In this document: positions 23,934-34,600 of the stretch, one piece after another
Layout of the letters: each line of letters begins with the position of its first letter
Numbering within the stretch: position 1 is the stretch's first letter
Origin: Avena insularis
Lineage: Eukaryota; Streptophyta; Magnoliopsida; Poales; Poaceae
Reading direction: 5' to 3'
Length of the DNA: 64,000 nt
Assembly: GCA_023614405.1 (NCBI GenBank)
Contig: CM042688.1
Span: forward strand, 68,744,253-68,808,252
Position numbers and translations under genes: made by a program
The notes under the pieces: generated by a model
Databases searched by the model: none
Told to the model about the DNA's origin: nothing
What the model saw: only the letters and a program-made list of their open reading frames with translations

Positions 23934-24921
23934 ATCCACATCACAACCTCACAGATTGTAATGAACTCTGAGTATAGTTTCAATCAACAGTTATATAACG
24001 GAAATAAAACAATAAGCACATACACATACACAAGTGACACAAGTGTTTACGTGTAAAAACATCCTTAGGATAAAGAGGAAAAAACCACGACTATGGATCA
24101 ACCGGTCCACGCGAGTTTCACTATGAGCAACATAGATAGAGAGTCTTCTACGAAACATCTAAAAATGTATAACACACTCAGCACGTTGCCAACCGGCAAT
24201 AACAACAACAACCACTTGAAAGAAAGATTACAGTAAAGCAGAATATCTTATTTTTTGTCCTCTTCGATAATCAGCAAACTGATCTTAAACCGCAGATCCA
24301 ATCAGTATCAAACTTGGTAGACAAGCTAACATATGAGTACCCAACATACACACTAAATTTTAGCTCAGTCGAACACCGTTTGCCTATCCAAACTGTTTGT
24401 CAACCAAAACTACTCTGTGCTGAAACTACAGCAGTCCGAACTGACTAAACCGTTTCCAAATCTGATGCTAAACTGACCAAAATCTCAAATCAGCTAACCA
24501 GATTGAAGCACTTAAAGTAAGAAACAACCTCACCAAGTATGGAGCCAATCCAAGCACGTTTGAGCCTGCAAACAACAGCTTGAAGATAGACCGATCAGAT
24601 CTTAGAAATCTGGACAGGAATCACCTCCTCCTTCTTCCTCTCTTCTCACTAGGTTGTGATGTTTTTATGTGCTCTCCCTCCCTCCCTCAGCAGCAGCCAC
24701 GTTGTCTTCTCTCACTTGCCCATACTCTCACACAGCCACCAAGGGTGGCTAGGGTTTTCTTTTCTACTCCTCTCTCAAGGAGCACCTCGGCCGTTGGATG
24801 CGAACCTTGATCAACGGTTGAAACATGTTGGAATTCACGGGCTGATGTTGGGCTTCCAACACACCTCCATGTGGAGGGACATGTCCCAACACATCCTTCC
24901 GGATCCTTTGTCAACAATCCA
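23934..24921 (-). repeat. Probable Copia solo LTR or LTR fragment
   Basis: On the minus strand the sequence begins TGTTGACAAAGGATCC and has a TATA-like CACATAAAAAC about 260 bp in. Near the end it has the GTGGTTTTTTCCTC...TTTTTACACG...CTTGTGTC arrangement common in grass Copia LTRs. A 5-bp ATCCA repeat flanks it (23934-23938 and 24917-24921), but the distal terminus does not read CA, so the boundary is doubtful. No coding region is attached. Confidence 0.4.
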
Positions 24922-24929
24922 TCTTTAGC

Positions 24930-25902
24930 TCATGGGGCGCATTTTGAATCTTCAACTCTAACAACATCTCCAAACCGATTCCGTAAAATCGGTTAGAGGA
25001 ATTTTTACTCCTCCAAATCTAGCCGATCGCTTGTGGGTTTTGAGGAGGCAGTTTATATTTATTTGGTCACTGAGTGAACGGGTTAAAAAATCCCATCCAC
25101 CTTATTCTTCACAAATCCACTCTGGCGCCACCTCGAGCCACACCTGACTCACTTTGACTCCTACCAATCGGCGGTGCATGATACAATGCACCATATATAC
25201 CTATATCTAGCATCATATATTGCTTGTGCATCAAGCATGATATAGCATTTGTGCATCCAAAATCCTTAAACTAAGTTATTTTCAACAGTATCCACCATAT
25301 CTACTTATATGTAGCATTCACGTTATTTCAAGTATATTTCTCATGTGCTACTTTATCTAGATTCTGAAGGTTAAAGCTTTTAAGTAATAAAGCGCTCATT
25401 TCCCAACAAAAAATCTAGATTACAAAACTTTTGCTTTTTTCAATGACTGGCATGGAGAAGTTAGTTGTGGGATTGCTTTTTTCAGTATCCACGAACTTGA
25501 CAGGCACAATCACCCTTATAAGTTAAAAGAAAATGATAAATAAAAGATGAGGGAACAAACCCTCCAACTAAGGGTGTTAGAAAAGGTAAAAAGGGGAATA
25601 AAAAGGAAGTGGTGAAAGTATGCAATAAAAGTCGAGGGAAAACCCTCCAAGTGAGAAAAAAGGCAAAGAGTGCCAAAGAAAGATGCCAATGATAGGGATA
25701 ATGGAACTCAACACTAATATAAATTGTGATATGTATCATGCCCTTAAGTAATGAGGGTTGGAAGTTAGATATCCTACACATGTTAAATCTCTACTTATTT
25801 TTTACTTCTTTCTGAGTTAAGAAACAAAAGTTTCCTAAAATTCTATTCTAAGACCAAGTTAGGGACAACACACTTATGCACTTACACAATACTTCATTGT
25901 CC
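24930..25902. other. No gene seen; host sequence of the Tat insertion
   Basis: AT-rich sequence with no supported gene. An inverted sequence CCGATTCCGTAAAATCGG (about 24975) and stacks of AT-rich simple sequence are present. Its right edge continues across the Tat element at 38401, where it looks like an older gypsy relic. Confidence 0.4.
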
Positions 25903-25907
25903 ATGGT

Positions 25908-26407
25908 TGACGAGGTTTGATCTCGTCAATGCCTATTGTTATGGACTTGGGTTTTGGAGAAGATGGGGATGCTAGAGATCGTGGCACGGTTAACAGACAA
26001 GCAACCAGGGGACACGAGATTTACCCAGGTTCAGGCCCCCAGAGGGAAAACCCTACTCCTGCTTGTCTGCTCTTTGATTACGGCGGAACCGAAGGTTACA
26101 GGGTGCGCAGATTCGATCTGGCGTGGAGGTGTGTGCGAAAGTATGAGTCTAGTTGATCTAGGACGTGCCCTCCTGGCCTTTATATAGACTTAGGCAGGTC
26201 CCGGGCGTAGTCCTAGTCGGTTACAAGTTTTAGGGTTTTACCCCTTTGAATTTCCTATCTCCGCTAGTCTTGCTCTCCAAGGATCGAAGGCGTCATGGGC
26301 CTTGGCCACCCGAAAATCTTCATGGGCCAGCGTATGTCTGCCGTGGGCCTTCCTTGGGCTGGACTAGGTATGCTGAAGTTACGTACCCGTAGGGTGTAAC
26401 CATGTCA
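25908..26407 (-). repeat. 3' LTR of the Tat element
   Basis: 500 bp, TG..CA ends. The first 21 bases form a perfect inverted repeat (TGACGAG/CTCGTCA). A TATA-like TCTATATAAAGG (minus strand) lies near 26180-26190. Confidence 0.95.
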
Positions 26408-26925
26408 AGAACTCGAGTGATCAAATAATCGTAGATTCGGCCGAGGACTCTTCCATCCTTCGGAGCAGCTTATATGTTAACAGATATGTGTGTAGGGATT
26501 GTTGATGCATGTGCGACTCACCCGACGGATCGTGGTGATTAACTGCCTTAGGACAAACGACACGATCTTCTTCAGTTCGGGTCCTCAACCGGACTGAACA
26601 TATCTTGGCGTAATTCGACTCAGCGCGGAGGACTTACAGGAGTGGAATTCCAGTGATTTTAATTGATGTACCCAACGCGTCTGTCGGATTTTTCATCGCA
26701 CTGCTGCACGGATTAATACTAGCGTAGCGTAGAAGTGCGTTGCCGTGCCATCGATGATATCTGTAGGTCTTATCTTTGCGCTAGACGCAGCATCCGAATG
26801 TTTATCACCGGAGGTGTTTGGTGGCCAAGGAGGATGTTACTCACTTAGCATTAATTGGGGCGAGTTGCGAAAAGTTTTGGCGTTGATCCGAAGATCGCAG
26901 TCGAAGATTTCATAGGGTGCGCGAC

Positions 26926-27211
26926 CAGCGCTCCCTATGGGAGTAGCCCCCAAGTGTCTGTTCGAGTCGTAGACTCGAACGGAGACTTTTAGTTCAAACA
27001 TTGTTTCAATCATTAGGTCCGCAGGACTCGAAAATTTTTGGATGCTTAAATCCATCCTCCCTATGGGAGTAGCCCCCGAGTCCGTAGTTGAGTCGTAAAC
27101 TCGACGTAGGACTCAGAGAAATAATTTTGTCCTCATTTTGTCTGTCGGGTGCGCGGCCAACGCTCCTGATAGGAGTAGCCCCCAAGTATTTAGTCGAATC
27201 GTAGATTCGAG
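26926..27211. repeat. Three hairpin-bearing direct repeats upstream of the antisense gene
   Basis: Three units spaced about 107-127 bp share GGAGTAGCCCCC(A/G)AGT followed by a small inverted repeat around CGTAG or CGTAA. The stems are at 26960-26980, 27088-27104 and 27194-27210. They precede the plus-strand gene that starts at 27679. Confidence 0.85.
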
Positions 27212-27678
27212 TGAGTACTTTTAGCTGTGGAGCCGAAGTGGTGCTAGTATAGCTTTTGATGACGTCAGTGCTTACGATCGATGACCTCAAGCGTCTGCTA
27301 CGCCAGAGATGACTTGACTGGACGAAGCGTGGGTCCCACTTGCTAACTTTGAATTGACCGGTCACGCGTGGCGTGGAGATGATTACGGCGTCTCCTCGAT
27401 TTCCGCACGTAGTGGACGGCGTGGTAACGACGGTTCGTTTTTGGTGCTGACACGTGTACGGCCAGATCAACCGTTGGCGTTAGGTCTTCTCGATGGACGG
27501 CCAGCGTGCGTCGTCTTCGCTGTTATAATCCCTGGTGAAATCGTTGTTTGTTTTTCACCGTAGCAGTTCATCTATTCACTGCCCCCTCGCTCTTGAGCTA
27601 TTCTTGCTGCGCGCTGAGAGTTTCCTCCATATTTCCTTTGTCTTTCTTCATTGGCAATGCCACCACCGTCGTAGCGCC

Positions 27679-30600
27679 ATGGGGAAACCAAAGAAGTCCT
27701 CATCTGCAGTTGGGACCAGCGCCGCCGGAGGCAAGAAGGGCGCCGCCACTGCTCGCATCACTGACGGTGGCTGGCGGCGATCAGAAGCGCGGGAGAGCGA
27801 TCTCCGCAAATCGCGCGAAGTGAGCCTCGATCCCGAAGACACGACGGCCGTGAGACTCCCCAATGAGGTAATCCCCGCCCCCATCCGGGTATCGGGTTAT
27901 GTTTGTTGCCTTCATGATTCGCGGGTTTTCTTTTCCGTCCATGACTTCCTTCGTGGACTGCTTTTTCTATGGGGTTCAACTCCATCATCTGCCTCCCAAC
28001 TCCCTTCTCCACATTGCGTGTTTTATCACGCTTTGCAGTGTTGGCTTGGCATTGAGTCAAGACTTTGGCCTCTTCCTAAGCTTTATTCCGTGAAGAGGCG
28101 TCCGTTCGGATGGTGTGTATCCCATTGGGGTTTCATCATCTCCCTCCCCAATGTGCAATTCTTTTCCTTTTCCATGTCCGAATCTGTCCGTTCGGGCGGA
28201 GGAAATGGTTTTACATCCGTGACTCCGCATCGCTGGCAAGATTTTGGTCTCGTTCCTTTTGACCCCTCCCAATTGATTGAGAAGAAGAGATCCTGGAAAA
28301 ATCAAATCTTAGACGGTGAAGTGGCGAAGATAGAGGCCCTGTACCATCGGGTGAAGGATCTCCAATTGATTCCTGAGAAGGAGGTGAACGGTGTCGACAT
28401 CATCCGGACGTTTCTTGAGCGTCGGGTGCAGCCTCTCCAAGCGAGGGCGCATCCGATGTTTCTTTACTCTGGGCGCCGTGATCCGATGAGGGTTTCGAGT
28501 GAGAAGATCTCCGAGGTGGAACTTGACAAGGCTCTTCGCGCGCTGTTGAAGTTCAAGGCCGACGAAGAAATCCCGGAAGTCGCCGACTCTCCCTTTCTTC
28601 GACGCTGGTCGCATCAAGGTGTAGATTTGCGCACGTAGTGCTTCCCTTTTGTTTTTGTCAGCTGTGTGCTTTTTCCTTTGTTTGCTAACAAAGTTCCTTT
28701 TCCTTTTGCAGGGCTTCAAAGTGCCGGGCATGGCACCGCCGTTGCCCGAGAGGTATCCGAATGCCCCGGATAATGAAGTGGTGGATTCTGTGTCCGAGCT
28801 ACCGTCAGCGCGATCCCCAGCGGAGGATGCCGACGAATCGAGTGAGGACCATTCGTATAGCGATCACGAGCTCCAGTGAGTCTTGGATGCCTCGATTCGA
28901 CTCCAGTAAATCCTCCGGGCCTTGAGCGTCATGATGATGTTCATGGGGTTCTTCCTCTCCCTTCCTGCCATTCCGTATGAGCTGTTGCTCCTCGCCAGCA
29001 AAGCGGAAGAAGGAAGAAAAGAAGGAGGAGAAGAAGGAAGAAAAGAAGGAGGACAAGAGGGCCCGAAGGGCTTCTCCTGTCTTCGACCTGAGCACGTTGG
29101 GCTCGTAAGTTTTCTTGTTGCCACTGTTGTCCTTTGTCCCTTGTTATTTTTGCACTGTGATGATTGGTTCAGTATGCGTGCAATCCTCCGACGGCTCCAG
29201 TGATGGTGCGCGAGATGATGGGGAGTCGAACATTGCGCCTCCTCCTCGACGGTGGCAACTTGGTGATGTTGCACAGTTCCTCCTGCAGGAGAGGCTGGTG
29301 GTTGTGCCTCGAATTTCGTGCGGGCTCATGGGGTTCGCCGAGCACGTAAGTTTTTCTGCTTGATGTTACGGGGAGCCCCGAGTGTCTTCGTATGCTGATG
29401 TTGTTGACGCTTCTTTGTGTTGGGCGAGCCCCAAGTCCCGCTCTTACTACTATTGCTCGTTGATGCAGCCTTTTTGTCCAAGAGGCCAAGCGGCCGGTGG
29501 AGGAACGCCGACGCTGGAGGCGAAATCATGGCAGCTTCAAGGTATTCGCCTTCCTTGTAGTACTTCTCTGCTTATCCTGGTCCTGTTCTTTGACACTTGC
29601 TTGTTGTAAATGCAGAGGAGCATAACGACTCTCCGTGAGGTCGATGCTCAAGAAGAGCCTTGGCCAATCGGAGGTAAGCCGAAGCTATCGCCGGGCAAGA
29701 GAGCGCTTTGAGCTGGAGCCGACGAAGGCAGCCGGTTAAAGAGCGTCTGCAGCAGGAGGCCGCAGATCGTGAGGAGCAGCTGGCCACCGCTATGCTGCTC
29801 GTGAAAAAGGGTGGCGAGAAGCTCATGGCTGCTGCCAAGGCTATTTCGGTGAGCGTTAGCTTTGTACTTGCTCCTTTTTCACGGATCTTCTTCTATGTTG
29901 CCTTTCTTCATGTTTTCTTCTTTTTTGTCTCAGATGCCGCAGTATCGAAGTTCGACTGTGCTTTCGAGCACGGAGTGCTCTAGATGATGCCATCAGAAGC
30001 GGTCGAAGACCGCCGCAACACCGCTGCCAAATCCCTTGCCAAGGCGAAGAGGTCCTTGATCGCTTCTACCAGAGCTCTTCCCAAGGGCGATCCCTTGAAG
30101 ACGGATGCTCCGGCTCAGGCCGGTTACCGCAGCTGCATAAGCGCAAGCGTAAGGGCATCGGGCGTCTGGCCGGGCTGGCGATGTCCATGGCGGCATGGAG
30201 CTGGATCTGCCCAGACATTTCTCGGATGCCTACAGCCGGATGGATCCGAGGTAGCCTTCGCCGCTTACTCCGCCGCTGCAGCATTTATATGGGCCCAAGC
30301 TCATTGACTTGTCCGAGTATGCATTATGGCGGCAGAGGGGCCAAAGCTAGGGCCCGTTCTGAGGCGACTCAGTGTCCTCCGCCTTAGGCATAGTAGACGT
30401 AGGGTAGTTTGTAGTCTATTTTTGTTGTGAATATCTTTTGTAGTACCATCCTTGTGCCACGTAGTGGCCTTTTAATGAATTCCTCCGAGTTGTGCTCTAT
30501 CCGTGGCTGAATGTCTGTGTGCCTTCTTTTTTCTACTGCTATAGGTTCCTTCGGGTGCTGACCCAGTTGACACTTCATCCGAAAGGCCCTTGCGAGCATC

Positions 30601-31149
30601 ATTGATGATTCCTCGCAGCTCGCTTTCTTCGAGATCGTGCGCAGCTTGGAGAGAGATTTGCTTGGGTTACGCGCCGCTGATGTTTGGAAATCCAAAGGCA
30701 CTGCAGCCAGAGAGGAGTATTTGATGGTGGAGTTGGGTCGGCTGTCCGAGCAGCTGCAATGTAAGTTGATCCTTCTTTCGGGCTGTAGCTCAGTTCTTCG
30801 GGTGAGCCTGCTGGCCTTACTCTTGTTTTGTGCGGTTGTCGCAGGTGCCAATCTTGCTCCGAGGGAAGAAAAGGAGCGTATTGCTGTTCGAGTCAATTTC
30901 TTGACTCAACTGGACATGGAGGCTGGCGGCTTCTTCTGGATGGATCGTGATCGCGCCATAGTTCTGGCGACGGTGCAGGATCGTGTCTACCAGGTTTCGC
31001 GGGTGCTCCGGCAGTGCGTATATCACTTTCTCGGTGCCGCACGTCATGTTTCCGTTGGATGCCGTGCCAACGACCCTTGCGTGTCTTTTGACGAAGTTTC
31101 GAGTGCCAAGAATGTCAAGGAGCCAGCGGCAGCAGCTCGTCAGGGGTGA
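27679..31149 (+). pseudogene. Antisense extra gene of the Tat element (PF04195-type), multi-exon, damaged
   Basis: The ATG at 27679 has a strong context (GCCATGG) and opens MGKPKKSSS followed by an Ala/Gly/Lys-rich start. Between about 27850 and 28250 the sequence matches the putative gypsy-type transposon domain (RLPNEVIPAP, FMIRGFSFP, LHHLPPNSLLHI, FGLF), but across two frames, so frameshifts are present. Canonical splice pairs follow: donor 28619 with acceptor 28711, 29105 with about 29173, 29347 with about 29468, about 29541 with 29615, about 29850 with about 29933, and about 30761 with about 30843. Later exons encode charged, coiled-coil-like sequence (KKGGEKLMAAAKAIS). The function of such genes in Tat elements is not established. 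Exact exon ends need transcript data. Confidence 0.6.
29006..29053 (+). repeat. Perfect 24-bp tandem duplication, purine-only
   Basis: The 24-bp unit beginning GAAGAAGGAAGAAAAG occurs twice without a mismatch. It lies in a presumed exon of the antisense gene and would encode Lys/Glu-rich residues. Confidence 0.9.
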
Positions 31150-31694
31150 AGGCCGCCTTGTCTCTTGTGAGGGTGCACACCGATGTAGATTTGGCTCTTG
31201 GCGATTGGGCCACCTCCTCGACCAGATGGTGGCGAGTGGAATATGCGTCGCATTACGCTCAGTAAGGCGGTATGTCAACAGATTGTAGATTTGTTTGAGC
31301 AGCGTGCTCAGGTTATTCTTCAGAATAGGTAGGACCTGAAAATAAACAGATAGATGTAAAATTTGTATATTGCGGCTAGGCGTGTATGTGCCCTTTGTTG
31401 TAAAGGTTTGCTTGTTTGCGAGCACGTAGTGCTTTGATTTAGTACGTGTCCTTTTCGTTTGCCTGACGTGGTCAGCTACTCAGGTGTACACGTTTTGTCC
31501 TCAGTCGATGAAATCGTGAGGTGGGGGGAGCCCCCGAGTGCGTTTGTAGCATGTAATAAAGTTGCAGAAAAATAGTCAACCGAAGGTTGGGGGCGAGACA
31601 CTTAGCTGTATTTGTATTGTAATGGAGGAGGTACATGGTTCGGCTGAGTAGCCTTGGCTGTAAGCCTTATTGAAAGTAAAAGGGGGGTAGGTTG

Positions 31695-34600
31695 CTACGG
31701 GTAGAATCGTCGCAGGTGCGAGACGTTCCACGGGTTGGAGTATGCGACTCCAGACTCCACGTGCTTGAGGCGATAGGCGCCACCTGGGATGACCTTGGTG
31801 ATGACATAGGGTCCTTCCCATGGTGAATCGAGTTTTCTCGGTCGCTTTTGCTTGAATCGCAAGACGAGGTCTCCTTCGACGAAGGACCTTGGGCGCAGCC
31901 GGCGGCTGTGATAGTTGCGGAGACTCTGCTGGTACACCGCTGATCGAGCGGCTGCTATATCCCGCGCTTCATCGAGTGTATCGACGGCGTCTTCGAGTGC
32001 AGCCGTGGATTCGCTCATTGACGCGACAACTCGTGGAGCTCGATGGCGATTGGCCGGTAGCACCGCCGCCCGTGTACCATGAAGAACGGTGTGTAGCCGG
32101 TGGAGCTGTTTGGTGTAGTCCGTAAGCTCCATAGGACAGACGGTAGCTCTTTTCGCCCGTTTCAGCTTTTGTGCTCGAGTGAGCTCATGAGGCGCTTCTT
32201 GATGCCGGCGCCGATTAGGCCGTTGGCCTTTTCCACTTGCCCGTTTGTTTGCGGGTGTGCCACTGAGGCATACGTGATATTGATCCCGAGGCCTTCGCAG
32301 AAGTCCTGGAATTCTTTGGAGATGAAGTTCGATCCGTTGTTGGTGATGATGCTGTGCGGTACGCCAAACCTGTAGACAATGGATTCGAAGAACTTGACGG
32401 CGGTTTTGCCCTTCTGGTTCGTGTCTGGCATGGCTTCGATCCACTTGGTGAATTTGTCGACTGCGACCAGGAGGAAGACGTGTCCTCCCTTCGAGGATTT
32501 TGGCAGTTTGCCGATCATGTCAAGGCCCCATTGGGCAAAAGGCCAGGCTATGGGTATGGGTCAAAGTTCGGACCCAGGTGCGTGCGGTTTGTCGGCGAAC
32601 CGTTGGCACCCGTTGCATCTTCGGATGATGTCTTTCGCGTCGCTCATGGCCGTTGGCCAGTAGAATCCTACTCGCAGAGCTTTGGCGACGGGGGAGCGGC
32701 TACCTGCGTGGTGGCCGCAGATGCCCTCGTGGATATCTTGGAGTATGGCCTTGCCGTCGTTGATGGTGACGCACCGTTGTAGTACGCCCGTAATGCTGCG
32801 TTTGTACAGCTCGCCGTTGATGATGGTGAAGGCTTTTGATCGACGAGATACGCGCCGGGCATCTGTCGGGCTGTCTGGCAATTCTCCGTTTGTCAGGAAC
32901 TGGAGGTATGGACGTGTCCAAGTTTCGTCGACTGCCATGACCTGCATCAAGTTGACCATGGCAACTTCGGTATCCAATTTTTCGGGTCCTTCATGACCTT
33001 CGGGTAGCGTAGCCCCCGAGTGTTCTACTTCTTCGAGTGATCCTTTGAGGAATTTTCGTTTGATGGATGGCACGCAGATCTGTTCGAGGAACACACCTGG
33101 TGGTACCTTTGCACAAGTGGAGCCGATGTTGGCGAGTCTATCGGCCTCCTCGTTGCTCTCTCTTCCAACGTGCCGAAGTTCGCAGCCGTCGAATTCTCCT
33201 TCGAGTCGCGTGTAGCGATGCGTGATCATGTTTTCGGCGTGTGCGCCGCACTCATTCATCGTCAGACGACAAGGTTGGAGTCACCAGATGACCAGCGCTG
33301 GCGCCACATATTTTGCCATCTTCATGCCATGGATGAGGGCTTCAGATTCGCCTCGTTGTTGGAGGCTCAATTTCATCCAAGGACGATTTCATCTTATCAC
33401 CTTGTGGGGAGGTTAGTATGACTCTGCCTCGCTTCCCGCGTTTGGAGCCGTCAAAATGCATTGTCCAGATCGCGACATGTGCGGGGTGTCGCAACCGCAG
33501 CTCCATCCAAGCACCAGGAAGTCCGGAAGGACTTGAGATTTGATTGCGTGTCGCTTCCGTAGATGATGTCCAGGTGATAGTTCAATGCCCCACAGGCCAC
33601 GCTACGTGGGCCTCTGGGTTATTCAGATGCTGTTTAGGGTGCCTCGTTGACCACCGCCACCGATGCTCCCGGAAGTAGTGGCTCGGTCGTCGAGCCGTCA
33701 TGAACACGCCGTAGGGCCAGCTCGTAGTGCGGTACCGCTGTTTTGTTGGAGTGAGAACTCGCTGAGGTAGTAAATTGGGCGTTGTACCCGTGGGTCTTGC
33801 CTTCTTCGGGTCTCGACCACGCAGTATCGGTCGACCACGGTGTGTGGCTGCTATGTACAGAACAGGGGCTCGCGCCGCTTTTGGCATGACCAAAATCGGC
33901 GAGGTGGAGAGGAGCTGAGGCTTTCGAACGCGTCGTTGGCTTCGGTGTCCACTGAACTTGTTTGTCTTGGCGCAAAGAATCGGTAAAATGGTAGGGCCTT
34001 TTCGCCATGCGGCCGATGAACCTGCTTAGTGCCGCTTATCGCCTCGCGAGCTGAACGCTTTTGAGGTTTTTCGCTTCTCCATTGTCATGATAGCTTTGAT
34101 TTTCTTCGGTTCGCCGATCCTGGTTGAGAGATGAAGTACGAGCGGTGACCCGAGGGGACGCCAAGGCGCACTTTTCAGATTGAGCTTGATCCTGTAGCGA
34201 TCAAGGTTGTCGAACGTCTCGCGGAGATCGTCGATAAGTGTTCTTCCTCCTTGGTTTTTATGACTATGTCGCCGACATAGACTTGGACGCTATGCGACCG
34301 ATCTGGTCCTTGAGGCAGGCTCGCATGCATCGCTGGTACGCGGCACCGCGTTCTTTAGCCCGAAGGGCATTGTGTTGTAGCAGATACTCCGAACGGTGTG
34401 ATGAACGCCGCTTTTCTTGATCTTCGACCTTGAGTCGAATCTGGTTATAGCCTGAGTAGGCGTCGAGGAAGGAGAGTTTCTCACAACCTGCGGTCGAATC
34501 GATGATCTGGTCGATTCGAGGAAGAGGGAAGTGGTCCTTAGGGCAGTGTTTGTTTAGTGACGTGAAGTCCACGCACATCCGCAGGATGTCTGTGTCCTTC

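Noticed and set aside
23283..24921. Promoter or enhancer cluster left of the kinase leader
   Set aside because: Most of it looks like a Copia LTR fragment; no plant cis-element cluster beyond chance.
27535..27678. Start of the antisense gene further upstream at 27535
   Set aside because: The extra residues look hydrophobic and non-conserved, and the ATG at 27679 has a much better context and leads directly into the basic start of the protein.
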